A stretch of DNA of 64,000 bases from Neoalteromonas arenosi (GCF_030362855.1 NZ_JAUCBP010000012.1:62001-126000), one strand, 5' to 3'. Positions 45,446-54,707 are shown, numbered from the stretch's first letter. The notes: a model not told the origin generated them from the sequence alone. A program made the numbers and translations.

Positions 45446-46048
45446 TTACTCGCGCGCCTTGCCTTTTTGCCATATTTTACTTTCTTCGCGATGCCATAAG
45501 CGGACGATGTTTTCGTGATGGCGGAACACAATGAGTAAAGTGAGCATAGCCACAGGTAACGTATAGATGGGTTTTATTAGGTAGGTAAACAGCGGTGCCA
45601 AACTGACCGCTACTATCGCTCCAAGTGACGAATAGCCGCTGGCTAATACCACAACTATCCACGTAACGATTAGTAGCCCTGCCAAATCCAAACCGATAGG
45701 TAACATGGCGCCAAACGCTGTTGCGACTGCCTTACCGCCTTGAAAGCTAAAAAATAATGGGAATATATGGCCTAGGCAGGCACCAATTGCGATTACGCCG
45801 AGGTAGACAGGCTCAATGCCTAACCAGTAGGCTAAATAGGTGGGAATAGTGCCTTTAAGGATATCAATGATAAGTACCAAAACCGCGGGCATCCGACCAC
45901 CAATGCGGTACACATTCGTTGCACCCGGGTTACCTGAGCCAGTGTGACGGGGGTCGGGTAACCGAAAAAGTCGACAAACTAGCACTGCACTCGATAACGA
46001 GCCGAACAAGTAAGCTGTGAAAAACATTAAAATTATTAGCGCAGCCAT
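45446..46048 (-). CDS. plsY: Glycerol-3-phosphate acyltransferase PlsY
   Basis: An inner-membrane enzyme that uses acyl-phosphate to acylate glycerol-3-phosphate, the first step of phospholipid synthesis. It has five membrane spans. The catalytic loops are [26 protein letters not shown] (motif 1, with S/R/N), [20 protein letters not shown] (motif 2), and the third at HHENIVRLW. The ATG at 46048 gives 200 aa, close to E. coli (205). An extension to 46099 is open but not family-like. Divergent from folB. Confidence 0.95.
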   Translation of the reverse strand: MAALIILMFFTAYLFGSLSSAVLVCRLFRLPDPRHTGSGNPGATNVYRIGGRMPAVLVLIIDILKGTIPTYLAYWLGIEPVYLGVIAIGACLGHIFPLFFSFQGGKAVATAFGAMLPIGLDLAGLLIVTWIVVVLASGYSSLGAIVAVSLAPLFTYLIKPIYTLPVAMLTLLIVFRHHENIVRLWHREESKIWQKGKARE

Positions 46049-46167
46049 GTCATCATCGCGTGGTTCACGGTAAACTGTCGCCACATTAACAAGAAACACT
46101 CGAGTTTAGCAAAGGCGAACTTGCTCATTTTCACTGAGTAAGCAGTATTCGAGACTAATGTGAGCCA

Positions 46168-46521
46168 ATGGAACAAATTATTATTCAAGGGTTGCAGTTA
46201 CCTACCATTATTGGTGTGTACGACTGGGAGCGAACGCAGCCACAAACACTGATAGTTGATCTAGTCATTACCGCTGACGTCTCGGCAGCGTGTCATTCGG
46301 ACGATGTAAACGATACCTTAGACTACGCGAAACTCAGTGATGAGCTGGTCGAACTAGCTAAACAGAGTCAATGTGAATTACTCGAGGCGTTTGCGAGTGC
46401 CATATGTGATACGTTAATGGCGTACAAACGCATTACTCAAGTAGACGTCACGGTTGAGAAACCCAACATATTATCCAATGCTCGACGCGTCGCCGTTCGA
46501 TTAGTGCGAGTGCGGCAATGA
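46168..46521 (+). CDS. folB: Dihydroneopterin aldolase FolB
   Basis: Cleaves dihydroneopterin to 6-hydroxymethyl-dihydropterin in folate synthesis; forms a ring-shaped octamer. It is 117 aa, with the IGVYDWERTQPQTLIVDL start, the DTLDYAKLSDELVELAKQSQ helix, the glutamate in LLEAFASAI and the catalytic lysine in VTVEKPN. Its stop overlaps the folK start by 4 nt (ATGA). Confidence 0.96.
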   Translation: MEQIIIQGLQLPTIIGVYDWERTQPQTLIVDLVITADVSAACHSDDVNDTLDYAKLSDELVELAKQSQCELLEAFASAICDTLMAYKRITQVDVTVEKPNILSNARRVAVRLVRVRQ

Positions 46522-47018
46522 GTCAGCAGCGACATCATATTTTAATCAGTTTAGGCTCCAATATTGAACGCGAGCTGCACACGCGTGCCGGCGTTGCGGC
46601 ATTGCAGCATTATTTCTCTGACGTTGAATTATCTTCTGTGTATGAGAGTGAGGCTGTAGGTTTCACTGGAACTGCTTTTTACAATTTAGTCGCCAGTGCC
46701 CACACCGACATGTCGATAGCGCAGGTCTGTCAAACACTGAAAAGTATTGAACGCGAAAATGGACGCGTGTCAGCAGAAAAAAAATTCGCCCCGCGAACAC
46801 TTGATCTAGACTTGCTCACCTATGACCAAGAAGTAACGGCCGAGCCCGTTGTGTTACCGCGCGATGAAATCACATACAATGCTTTTGTATTGCAACCCTT
46901 GGCCGAGTTGGTTCCAGACCAAGTTCATCCAACGACGAAAAAAACCTATGCCGATTTGTGGCAGTCTTACGATAAAAGCCTGCAAAACCTTTGGCCGATT
47001 AAATTTATTTGGAGTTAG
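46518..47018 (+). CDS. folK: 6-hydroxymethyl-7,8-dihydropterin pyrophosphokinase FolK
   Basis: Transfers pyrophosphate from ATP to the product of FolB, the next folate step, so the pair are coupled by an ATGA overlap. 166 aa. It has the ISLGSNIERELHTRAGVAAL opening and VYESEAVGFTGTAFYNLV substrate loop. The metal-binding site is APRTLDLDLLTYD, and LPRDEITYNAFVLQPLAEL follows. All expected HPPK motifs are present. Its final codons run into the ribosome site of uppP (GGAG at 47011). Confidence 0.95.
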   Translation: MSQQRHHILISLGSNIERELHTRAGVAALQHYFSDVELSSVYESEAVGFTGTAFYNLVASAHTDMSIAQVCQTLKSIERENGRVSAEKKFAPRTLDLDLLTYDQEVTAEPVVLPRDEITYNAFVLQPLAELVPDQVHPTTKKTYADLWQSYDKSLQNLWPIKFIWS

Positions 47019-47026
47019 ATAGCTCA

Positions 47027-47827
47027 ATGACGATTTTTGAAATCATAATTCTTGCAATTATTCAGGGGATCACTGAGTTCTTACCAATTTCCAGCTCAGC
47101 ACACCTGCTCTTACCCGCAGAATTGTTGGGGTGGCGCACTCAGGGGTTAGCCTTTGATGTTGCGGTACACGTCGGCAGTTTGCTTGCGGTCTTGATCTAT
47201 CTGCGCCGCGAGGTGACTGATATGACAGTTGACTTTTTCCGCCACGGGTTTACCGCACAACAAACCGATAACAGTCGATTGGCGTGGTGGGTAGTGGTGG
47301 GTACCCTACCGATTATTTTAGTCGGCTTCCTCCTCAAGGATTGGATTGAACTGAACGCGCGCACCGCGTTAGTAATGGCAATCACGACCATAAGTTTTGG
47401 TTTATTACTGTGGTACGCTGACGCAACGGCTAAACTAACAAAAAAAATGGCTCAAATGCGCGTGGGCCAGGCTGTGATCATTGGTTTAGCGCAGATATTG
47501 GCACTAATTCCAGGAACCTCACGTTCAGGCATAACGATGACAGCAAGTCTGATGTTAGGGTTTGATCGCGAAAGCGCAGCGCGCTTTTCGTTTTTATTGT
47601 CAATACCTGCCATTTTGGGGGCGGGCTTGTTATCAACCTTAGATTTGCTAAAAGCGGCAGATGCTGTGGATTGGACCGCTTTGTTTTACGGCGCAGCATT
47701 TTCTTTTGTCAGCGCTTATTTGTGTATTTATTTATTTTTGAGCTGGATCGCCCGCATCGGAATGTTGCCATTTGTGATCTATCGATTGATCCTCGGCGCC
47801 ATTCTTTTGTGGTTTGTTTTTGCCTAA
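47027..47827 (+). CDS. uppP: Undecaprenyl-diphosphatase UppP (BacA)
   Basis: An integral membrane phosphatase that regenerates the C55 lipid carrier for peptidoglycan; overproduction gives bacitracin resistance in E. coli. It is 266 aa with about eight spans. The catalytic motifs are GITEFLPISSSAHLLL (with (E/Q)xxxE-like residues) and LIPGTSRSGITM. I chose the ATG at 47027, since the MTIFEIIILAIIQG start matches the family; an in-frame start at 47009 overlaps folK. It probably belongs to the folB-folK transcript. Confidence 0.96.
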   Translation: MTIFEIIILAIIQGITEFLPISSSAHLLLPAELLGWRTQGLAFDVAVHVGSLLAVLIYLRREVTDMTVDFFRHGFTAQQTDNSRLAWWVVVGTLPIILVGFLLKDWIELNARTALVMAITTISFGLLLWYADATAKLTKKMAQMRVGQAVIIGLAQILALIPGTSRSGITMTASLMLGFDRESAARFSFLLSIPAILGAGLLSTLDLLKAADAVDWTALFYGAAFSFVSAYLCIYLFLSWIARIGMLPFVIYRLILGAILLWFVFA

Positions 47828-47852
47828 CTAATAGGCTAACGGAGTGAACTCA

Positions 47853-48221
47853 ATGAGCGAAACTATATTCGACAAGATTATTGATCGCAGTATTCCTGCC
47901 GACATTCTCTACGAAGACGAGCTAGCCCTTGCCTTCAGTGATATTAACCCGCAGGCACCGGTACACTTTTTAGTAATTCCAAAACGTCGTATAGCGACTG
48001 TAAATGACATTGGTATGGATGATCGAGAAGTCGTTGGCCATTTATATTGGGTAGCGGCTCATATCGCTGAGCAGAGGGGAATAGCTGACGAAGGATTTCG
48101 GACAGTTATGAATTGCAATGAATTTGGTGGACAAACGGTTTACCACATTCATTTACACGTGTTAGGTGGCAAGCCTCTCGGCTGGCCGCCTTATACTAGT
48201 GCGCCCAAAGCCTTGGAGTGA
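47853..48221 (+). CDS. hinT: HIT-family nucleotide hydrolase (HinT)
   Basis: A purine nucleoside phosphoramidase of the histidine-triad family. It is 122 aa, and the catalytic triad motif is VYHIHLHVLGG. The start MSETIFDKIIDRSIPADILYED is typical, with GGAG 8 nt upstream of the ATG at 47853. It sits 25 nt after uppP and ends 7 nt from the convergent binding-protein gene. Confidence 0.94.
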   Translation: MSETIFDKIIDRSIPADILYEDELALAFSDINPQAPVHFLVIPKRRIATVNDIGMDDREVVGHLYWVAAHIAEQRGIADEGFRTVMNCNEFGGQTVYHIHLHVLGGKPLGWPPYTSAPKALE

Positions 48222-48228
48222 TGTTGCG

Positions 48229-48963
48229 CTATCGATGGGCGGCGATACTGCGGTTGACACTATCCATCAACGACGCCGCATTATCTACTTGCGCGCGCAG
48301 CACAAAATATAGGGGCATTCGAAATAATTCGCTGGCAATTATACTACGGCGGTTAGTTCTTTGTGAAAATAACATCGCAACATTGTCTGGATTGAAGTAA
48401 CTAATACCGTAATCAGCTTTACCTTCGCGGACATAGCGGATTAATTGCTCAAACTCAGTCTCAATCGCGACGACCTCAATGCTGTTACTCGGCGTATTGA
48501 TTAAGCTGTGTAAAGGACCTTCGATTTTTTCTGGTGAGATTGGCACAACAACAGTTGCATCGGTCAGATCAGTGAATGAATTAAGCGCCGTTGTATGGTT
48601 GAGGTGGTAGGCATAAAACGTTAAGTAAAATAGCGGCTCATCGGAAAAAATATAGCCAGGAAGATCTTTGTCCAATAGCGTATTGGTGATAATTAACGCG
48701 TCTAAATCGGTATTTTCAACATAGAACTCAATATCCTCTGGCATAGTTGCGGAAAAGTCTGCGTAAATGCCAGCATCCTGTAACACGCGTTCTAGTTTGC
48801 GGCCCCAACTGCCGCGCATATCGCCACCAGCGGTTTGAAAGATACTCGGTGGTCGCTCTATAAAACCTACCGTAATGTTCTGTGCAGTGGCAGACACACC
48901 AGGTAGTGTAATAATCAGCACTAAACCGAAAATGAATTTGCCGAGCGAGGCTCTATTGACCAC
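48229..48963 (-). CDS. Periplasmic substrate-binding-like protein (SBP3-type)
   Basis: 244 aa with a signal peptide (hydrophobic FIFGLVLIITLPG, then VSATA). The mature part resembles the family-3 solute-binding fold: ITVGFIERPPSIF opening strand, YADFSATMPEDIEFYVENTDLDALIITN, TFYAYHLN hinge, and EFEQLIRYVREGKADYGISYF in lobe 2. No transporter or sensor gene is adjacent, so it is an orphan, as often seen in marine Gammaproteobacteria. The ligand is unknown. The GTG start is preceded by GGGAG. Confidence 0.75.
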   Translation of the reverse strand: MVNRASLGKFIFGLVLIITLPGVSATAQNITVGFIERPPSIFQTAGGDMRGSWGRKLERVLQDAGIYADFSATMPEDIEFYVENTDLDALIITNTLLDKDLPGYIFSDEPLFYLTFYAYHLNHTTALNSFTDLTDATVVVPISPEKIEGPLHSLINTPSNSIEVVAIETEFEQLIRYVREGKADYGISYFNPDNVAMLFSQRTNRRSIIASELFRMPLYFVLRAQVDNAASLMDSVNRSIAAHR

Positions 48964-49091
48964 AACGTGTCTCCCTAAAAGCGCTAATTTTAATTGTTCA
49001 ATATGTGACCTAGGCTAAAATTAGCCCACTTTATTACCAATTCCAAATGACCACTGACAACAATTTGTCTTTTGTTAGGGCATGTCTTTTA

Positions 49092-49121
49092 TTGCATCGA
49101 GTTACCGTGTTCCGCTATTCT
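49092..49121 (+). promoter_or_regulatory. Possible sigma-70 promoter of the TPR-sulfotransferase gene
   Basis: -35 TTGCAT (49092-49097), an 18-nt spacer, and -10 TATTCT (49116-49121), 51 nt before the start codon. Fit to consensus is moderate. Confidence 0.35.
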
Positions 49122-49171
49122 GCCTCATTTTACAAGGCAACAGCCGGTGAACATTGATTTAGGATTTTTCT

Positions 49172-50788
49172 TTGGATATACGTACGCTTCTCGGGAAAGC
49201 CGTTTACGCACTGCAACACGGTGACACTCATACCGCCTCATCACTGGCAGCTCAGGTACTCGCAAAATTACCAAACGAGCCCAATAGCTTACAAATACTG
49301 GGGAATGTTAGCGCGCAACAAGGTTTATACGCCGATGCGCTGAAGCTTTATCGCCAGGGTTTGAGTGCTAATCCGAATCATGTTCATTTATTGAATTTTG
49401 CCGGATTGGCGGCCAAGAACATGGATGACTTCGAAGCCGCACAAGAGTATTTTCAACAAGCAATAACTGTCGACCCGAACTATTATCACGCCGCATATAA
49501 TCTCGCGAATTTATATAAAAGTGAGTATCACTTTGACGAGGCTGAGCGCTTATTGCGAGAGGTTATCATTGCTGCACCGCAGTTTTTGACGGCACAGACC
49601 AGTCTAGCTGATTTACTCGAACAGTCGCATCGCTTGGCCGAAGCAGAGAGTATTAGTCGGCGTGTAATAGCAACTGATAGCAATAATTTTTTGGCGCATC
49701 TGACGTTGGCTAATATAGCCGTTCGACATAAGCAGTGGGCTAAAGTGAAACACTTATTGCTGCCACTGATTGAAAGCGGTCAGTTATCGACCATTAACTT
49801 TTCAGTGGCAGTAGGTTTAGTCGCACAGGCGGACGAAAAGCAGGGGGAATTCTCAACAGCTTTTGCAAGGTTCACACAAGCTAATCAGGCCTTACAGCAA
49901 ATCTATCAACATGACTATCAAGGCGCTGAAAGCATTTATGCTCCTACCCAAGTGCAGAGTATGCTGCGTTATATCGAGCACATTGAACCTCGAGAAGAAG
50001 TTTCAGGTGACGGTCAATCATCATTGCGACAGCCGGTATTTCTGGTTGGTTTCCCGCGTTCAGGTACCACGCTCCTCGACCAAGTTTTATCGTCACATTC
50101 GGATATATGTGTGTTGGAGGAAAAAGAAAATCTAGCGTTTCTCTATCAGACATACGATTGGCACAGTGACAAGCTTGATGCGCTATTTAACTTAACCGAT
50201 GCACAACGCAAAGATCTACAACAACAGTATTGGCAGATTATTGATCGACAACCCGGCGTTGAGAGCGCCACCATAGTTATAGACAAGCTTCCCTTAAACT
50301 TGGTGATGTTGGCTCACATCTACTGTGTCTTCCCCCATGCAAAAGTGATTTTTGCGCTACGTGAACCCCGCGATAGCGTAATAAGCTGTTTCCAGCAGCG
50401 TTTTCAAATGAATCGCGCCATGTATGAAATGCTAACAATAGAAGGGGCCGCGCGTTATTATGATCTGGTCATGCGCTATGCTGATACAGTGCTGAGCAAG
50501 CTGCCATTGCAAGTACACAAAATTAGGTATGAAGACGTTGTTGCAGATTTAGATTCTGAGTCGAAAGCCTTAGCAAGATTTTTAGACATTGAATGGCAAG
50601 ATGCCATGCTCGATTATCAAACAACTGCGCGTGGAAGGGCGATCAATACACCCAGTGCCAAACAAGTGATTCAACCGTTGTATACCAGCTCGCAAAAGAA
50701 ATACCAACGCTATGCGGATGTAATTGAAAACACCAATGCATATGCTGCGCTACAACGCTGGAGTGACTATTGGGGGTACGCGCGCTGA
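49172..50788 (+). CDS. TPR-repeat sulfotransferase
   Basis: 538 aa in two parts. Residues 1-260 are tandem tetratricopeptide repeats (several with the W/L-G-Y-A-P spacing, e.g. YHAAYNLANLYKSEYHFDEAERLL). Residues 285-510 form a PAPS-dependent sulfotransferase domain, with the 5'-phosphosulfate loop GFPRSGTT (293-300), then FALREPRDSVISCF as the 3'-phosphate segment and YEDVVADLDSESKALARFLDIE. The gene begins with TTG (AGGA 7 nt upstream). Targets of such TPR-sulfotransferases are mostly unknown; they may sulfate proteins or polysaccharides. No glycan genes are adjacent. Confidence 0.9.
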   Translation: MDIRTLLGKAVYALQHGDTHTASSLAAQVLAKLPNEPNSLQILGNVSAQQGLYADALKLYRQGLSANPNHVHLLNFAGLAAKNMDDFEAAQEYFQQAITVDPNYYHAAYNLANLYKSEYHFDEAERLLREVIIAAPQFLTAQTSLADLLEQSHRLAEAESISRRVIATDSNNFLAHLTLANIAVRHKQWAKVKHLLLPLIESGQLSTINFSVAVGLVAQADEKQGEFSTAFARFTQANQALQQIYQHDYQGAESIYAPTQVQSMLRYIEHIEPREEVSGDGQSSLRQPVFLVGFPRSGTTLLDQVLSSHSDICVLEEKENLAFLYQTYDWHSDKLDALFNLTDAQRKDLQQQYWQIIDRQPGVESATIVIDKLPLNLVMLAHIYCVFPHAKVIFALREPRDSVISCFQQRFQMNRAMYEMLTIEGAARYYDLVMRYADTVLSKLPLQVHKIRYEDVVADLDSESKALARFLDIEWQDAMLDYQTTARGRAINTPSAKQVIQPLYTSSQKKYQRYADVIENTNAYAALQRWSDYWGYAR

Positions 50789-50838
50789 AACAAGAAATTA
50801 TTGATTGAGATCAGGAGTGTTCGCACATGCGGAATTGA

Positions 50839-50867
50839 CTGTCAGGAGGAATCAGTTACGCTATACT
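50839..50867 (+). promoter_or_regulatory. Sigma-70 promoter of the HDOD gene
   Basis: -35 CTGTCA (50839-50844), a 17-nt spacer, and -10 TATACT (50862-50867), 46 nt before the start codon. Confidence 0.45.
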
Positions 50868-50913
50868 CAGGATGAAATAAACTTGTATCAAAGCGTTACC
50901 ATAAGGCGAAAAC

Positions 50914-51750
50914 ATGTCAACACAGAACGCACTGCTGACTATCTTAACGGAAAAGATTAATAACGATACACTCGTATTACCCACGCTACCTGCTATTGCA
51001 TTGAAAGTGCGCAAGGCTGCCGACGATCCGGATATCAATCTCAATGAAATGGCTGATGTGATTGGTCAAGATCCGTCATTAAGCGCGCGGATGATAAAAA
51101 TTTCCAACAGCGCTTATATGAGCCGCAGTGTCAAAGTCAGCTCGGTTAACCAAGCTGTAACCCGAATTGGTTTGAGACAGATTAAGAATATTTCAACAGC
51201 ATTGGCGATGGAGCAACTGTTTGTTTCAAAAAACGCATTGGTTGCTGACTATATGAAGCGCGAATGGGAAAAGACAGTGGATGTTGTAGCTAATGCCATG
51301 GCAGTACTACAAATTTATATTAAGCGGACCAAAAAACGCGACCTGTCCCTGGATTCAATGACTTTGGCTGGTTTGGTCGCGAAAATTGGGGTTTTACCAA
51401 TATTAACCGAAGCTGAGCGTCATTCGGAAGTCTTCGCTAACCCTACTTTTCTGGAGGATGCGATCGATAAGATGGCCGGTAAGGTTGGGGCTAACATCAT
51501 GACTGCATGGGGGTTCTCGAAAGAGTTTACCGAAGTATCGGAGAGCTGGCGTGATTTAAGTGTACTCCCACCACAGTTGAGCTATTTAGACTTCGTCCGT
51601 GTTGGAGCCGCGGTGAGTGGCCAGATGGAGAGCCAGAAAGATGCCGTGATGAATTTGGCTATTCAGCGCGGTGCATTAACTGATATCCATGAACTGGATA
51701 GTGACGAATTCAAAGAAATGCGTGATAACGGCAAACTGATATTTGCATAA
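50914..51750 (+). CDS. HDOD-domain protein
   Basis: 278 aa. The HDOD (HD-related output domain) fold is seen in LPTLPAIALKVRKAADDPDINLNEMADVIGQDPSLSARMIKISNSAYM and SSVNQAVTRIGLRQIKNIS; the helical domain reaches to about residue 215. HDOD proteins are non-catalytic relatives of HD phosphodiesterases that act in signalling, motility or biofilm regulation. The HD dyad is absent, as expected. The C-terminal ~60 residues are unassigned. It is followed by a terminator shared with rdgC. Confidence 0.9.
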   Translation: MSTQNALLTILTEKINNDTLVLPTLPAIALKVRKAADDPDINLNEMADVIGQDPSLSARMIKISNSAYMSRSVKVSSVNQAVTRIGLRQIKNISTALAMEQLFVSKNALVADYMKREWEKTVDVVANAMAVLQIYIKRTKKRDLSLDSMTLAGLVAKIGVLPILTEAERHSEVFANPTFLEDAIDKMAGKVGANIMTAWGFSKEFTEVSESWRDLSVLPPQLSYLDFVRVGAAVSGQMESQKDAVMNLAIQRGALTDIHELDSDEFKEMRDNGKLIFA

Positions 51751-51754
51751 TGCA

Positions 51755-51783
51755 TAAAAAAGGCGACTAAAGTCGCCTTTTTT
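51755..51783. terminator. Bidirectional terminator between HDOD gene and rdgC
   Basis: AAAAAAGGCGACT-AAAGTCGCCTTTTTT, a symmetric stem-loop with A- and T-runs between convergent genes. The rdgC stop codon overlaps its T-run. Confidence 0.85.
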
Positions 51784-52696
51784 AGTTGTCCAACTCTACG
51801 TTAAACGCTTCTTTTAAGGCACTGATAAGCGCTATTACCTCACCTGACATTAATGCAAAGTCTGCATCCAGCTTAGCCGCAATTTCGTCTTTTGGAATAT
51901 CGGCATTTTGCTCTTTAACGACATCGGTAAATTTGACCCGTTTTATCGAGCCATCTTCCTGTAATACACAATTAATACGTTCATCCCACTCAATTGCCAG
52001 TTTTTGTACTAGTTTACCCGCGTCGATATGGTGTTTGATTTCATCACTCGATAGGTCCTGGTTCTTACAGCGAATAATTGCAGCATCTTCATTGATTGAC
52101 TTTAGCTCTGCTTCTTCAAGGACTTCGAAGTTTGCGGGTGGCTTGCTGCTTAACCAATGAGTCAACTCGCCTTGCAAACTGCTTCGAATTAGCGGTACTA
52201 CGGGTAATGAGGAAATAGCTTTACGCACGTGAGCAAGAAAAGCTTCCGCTTGGCCGTCTGCACTGGCATTCACGATAACTAGATCGTGCTGGGTTGAGAT
52301 AAACCCGTGAATATAGCTGTTTTTGGTAAATGCCTGTGGCAACAAGCGAGTTTGGATTTCCTGACGCAAATCAGTCTGAGCTTTTTTGCCAACAGGGCTT
52401 CCTGTTTGTGCTTCTATTTCTGCAACTTTTTCTGCAAGCTCAGCATTGACAACTGCGGCGGGTAATAAGCGTTCCTGCTTTTTAAGACATATCCAATAAT
52501 TGCCGTTAACTGCGTGGCTTAACGCCACTGCGCCGCGCATCCCTGCACCTGCGAAAGGCGCTTCAAATCCCATCGTGGCAGTTTCCTGTGAACCGCAAGG
52601 GCGAAAGGCATATTCAGCGAGCGCCGATTCGAGCGCTTCTGGTTCGAGACTAACAGGTGAGGTTAATGCATAGACTTTAAGATTTTTAAACCACAT
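51782..52696 (-). CDS. rdgC: Recombination-associated protein RdgC
   Basis: A ring-shaped DNA-binding protein that limits RecA-driven recombination. It is 304 aa (E. coli 303). The start MWFKNLKVYALT at 52696 is family-like; the upstream in-frame codons to 52711 are not. Conserved features are YAFRPCGSQETATMGFEAPF near the N-terminus, EAELKSINEDAAIIRCKNQDLSSDEIKHHIDAGK, and ADFALMSGEVIALI near the C-terminus. Confidence 0.96.
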   Translation of the reverse strand: MWFKNLKVYALTSPVSLEPEALESALAEYAFRPCGSQETATMGFEAPFAGAGMRGAVALSHAVNGNYWICLKKQERLLPAAVVNAELAEKVAEIEAQTGSPVGKKAQTDLRQEIQTRLLPQAFTKNSYIHGFISTQHDLVIVNASADGQAEAFLAHVRKAISSLPVVPLIRSSLQGELTHWLSSKPPANFEVLEEAELKSINEDAAIIRCKNQDLSSDEIKHHIDAGKLVQKLAIEWDERINCVLQEDGSIKRVKFTDVVKEQNADIPKDEIAAKLDADFALMSGEVIALISALKEAFNVELDN

Positions 52697-52787
52697 AGAA
52701 CAACAATACACAAATTTTTACGGGCGCGCAGGGTAACATGTTTGGCGCTTACGAGGGACGAAAACCGCGAAAAAATTGCTACTACAA

Positions 52788-54512
52788 TTAGCGGCGTGGG
52801 AAGCGGATGGTATAACGCAAACCGTGACCAGGCTTAGAATCAGCATGAATCTGGCCATTCAATGTTTGAGTCACCAAATTGTAAACAATATGTGTGCCTA
52901 AACCGCTACCACCTTTGGCTCGCTTGGTCGTGAAGAAGGCGTCAAATAGGCTTTCTAGATGTTCGGGTAACAGGCCAACCCCATCGTCGGTATAGATCAT
53001 CTCGATTATATCTTCGTCCGTTTTGACATCGATATTGATTTTACCATTAACCTTGTGCTCAAAGCCGTGCATCACCGAATTCATAACTAAGTTAGTGACA
53101 ATTTGAGCTATTGCACCAGGTGCACACAACACCTCCAACGATGGGTCACAATTAACATTAATTTCGTGATGCGCATGTTTAAAACTGGGTTTTAGCGATT
53201 GAATTATTTCGTTTAAGTAGCGAGCGAGATTAATCATGCGCTCTGCTTCACTGGTTTGATCCACCGCTACTTGCTTAAAGCTGGCGATCAGTTCAGACGC
53301 GCGATTTAAGTTGTTCATCAGCAACTGAGAAGTCTGCGTTGCTTCATTGATAAAGTTACTCATTTGCGACTGTGTAATGGACTTATCTTCAAATGCCTCT
53401 TGCAGCGTTTTTATCCGTTCTTGTAAGAAGCTCGCAGCAGTAACGCCAACACCTAGTGGTGTGTTCACATCATGAGCAATACCGGCAACTAAACCGCCCA
53501 ATGATGCCATTCGCTCAGATTCGATTAGTTGGTTTTGTGCCGCCTGAAGCGTTTCCATTGAGCTCGCTAATTCGTCATTGCGTTTACGTAACTCTTGCTC
53601 TACGAACTGACGATTATCGATTTCTTGACGCAAAGACAACTGCTTGCCGAGTAATTCATCTTTTTGCGCCTCAAGATCAAGCATAATTTGACTCATTGCA
53701 GCCGTTTTTTTCGCGACCTCTTGTTCCAGCAATAAGTTTTGGTCGTCGAGTTTGCGGTTCGCTTTGGTAAGATCGGCTTGGGCTTGACTCAATTGCTCTT
53801 GGGATGCAATCAAGTCGTCGATTACTTGGTTATAAGACAATTGCAATAGCTTCAGTTCGTTATTATCGTCTACCTGAATATCGATTTTGCTGTCATCTAG
53901 ATTATTCGGATCGAAGTTCTGCATTTGCTCGGTAAGAGAGCCTAAAGGCGCCGATAGCATTTTTCGGAAGGCGGTTAAAAACAGAAAGATTAAAAATGCG
54001 GTTTTGACAAATGCATTTCCGATCAAAAAGAAAATCCCGACTTCAATACGACCAAAAATGATTTCGAAGCTCGAATACAACGTCACATCACCAACTTGCG
54101 ACTGGCGACCAGAAAACTCAAATACTAATGGGAAGCTATATCCGAATAGTCCACCGGGGTGATTGCGAAAACCTTCGAGGCCGACTGCCGCAGCTACTTG
54201 TGGAGCGGTAGAACCCAAATCAACAACGTAGGTACCGGCTTCATCGCGAATTTGTACGCCTTCAACAATCGGCAACTCCATCAGTCCTTGTGCAATAGAG
54301 ATGGCTTGGGGCGTATTAAGTTCCCAAATTGCGCGTGTCAGACTAATGCTAAAGGTGTTTTGTAAAGTTTGCAGCTCGCTCTCGATTTGTTGCTTGGTGC
54401 TCGCATATTCCGCAATGATCTGCGTAACCGTCACGATTAACGTCAATACGAAATAGACCGAAAAAACTCGGGTAAGTAGTTTTTTCGAAAGGCTGGGTGA
54501 GCCTAGCGCCAT
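52788..54512 (-). CDS. Membrane sensor histidine kinase (orphan)
   Basis: 574 aa from the ATG at 54512 (GGGA upstream; a TTG at 54536 is less likely). It has a membrane span near the N-terminus (VFSVYFVLTLIVTVTQII), a ~130-aa periplasmic sensor region, a second span (GIFFLIGNAFVKTAFLIFLFLTAF), a HAMP-like stretch, a long coiled coil (about 230-340), and a kinase core. The phospho-accepting histidine lies in GIAHDVNTPLG, the N box in LVMNSVMHG, and G boxes in DDGVGL and GGSGLGTHIV. It has no receiver domain and no adjacent response regulator other than the divergent phoB. Signal unknown. Confidence 0.88.
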   Translation of the reverse strand: MALGSPSLSKKLLTRVFSVYFVLTLIVTVTQIIAEYASTKQQIESELQTLQNTFSISLTRAIWELNTPQAISIAQGLMELPIVEGVQIRDEAGTYVVDLGSTAPQVAAAVGLEGFRNHPGGLFGYSFPLVFEFSGRQSQVGDVTLYSSFEIIFGRIEVGIFFLIGNAFVKTAFLIFLFLTAFRKMLSAPLGSLTEQMQNFDPNNLDDSKIDIQVDDNNELKLLQLSYNQVIDDLIASQEQLSQAQADLTKANRKLDDQNLLLEQEVAKKTAAMSQIMLDLEAQKDELLGKQLSLRQEIDNRQFVEQELRKRNDELASSMETLQAAQNQLIESERMASLGGLVAGIAHDVNTPLGVGVTAASFLQERIKTLQEAFEDKSITQSQMSNFINEATQTSQLLMNNLNRASELIASFKQVAVDQTSEAERMINLARYLNEIIQSLKPSFKHAHHEINVNCDPSLEVLCAPGAIAQIVTNLVMNSVMHGFEHKVNGKINIDVKTDEDIIEMIYTDDGVGLLPEHLESLFDAFFTTKRAKGGSGLGTHIVYNLVTQTLNGQIHADSKPGHGLRYTIRFPRR

Positions 54513-54643
54513 GTTGTCCCTTATACTCTGCAACAATCAATACGAGTACCTGAAGAATATGCACAAATGGCTAAATAAACAAGGTTTGTGAGTACGTTTG
54601 CCATATTCAATTTCGGCTTGTGCTTGACACAGTGTTTGATTCA

Positions 54644-54677
54644 ATTTAATAAAAGTGTCACATAGCACAACAATAAT
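54644..54677 (+). promoter_or_regulatory. PhoB-box promoter in front of phoB
   Basis: Half-sites ATTTAAT (54644-54650) and GTGTCAC (54655-54661) are 4 nt apart, the spacing of Pho boxes (consensus CTGTCAT-N4-CTGTCAT). The second half-site matches well; the first is weak. AATAAT (5 of 6 to TATAAT) follows 10 nt later, at 54672-54677, as expected for a PhoB-activated promoter in which the box replaces the -35. It lies 30 nt before the phoB start, suggesting autoregulation. Confidence 0.5.
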
Positions 54678-54707
54678 AGCGGCGTTTTTATGAACAGAGC
54701 GAAGAAA

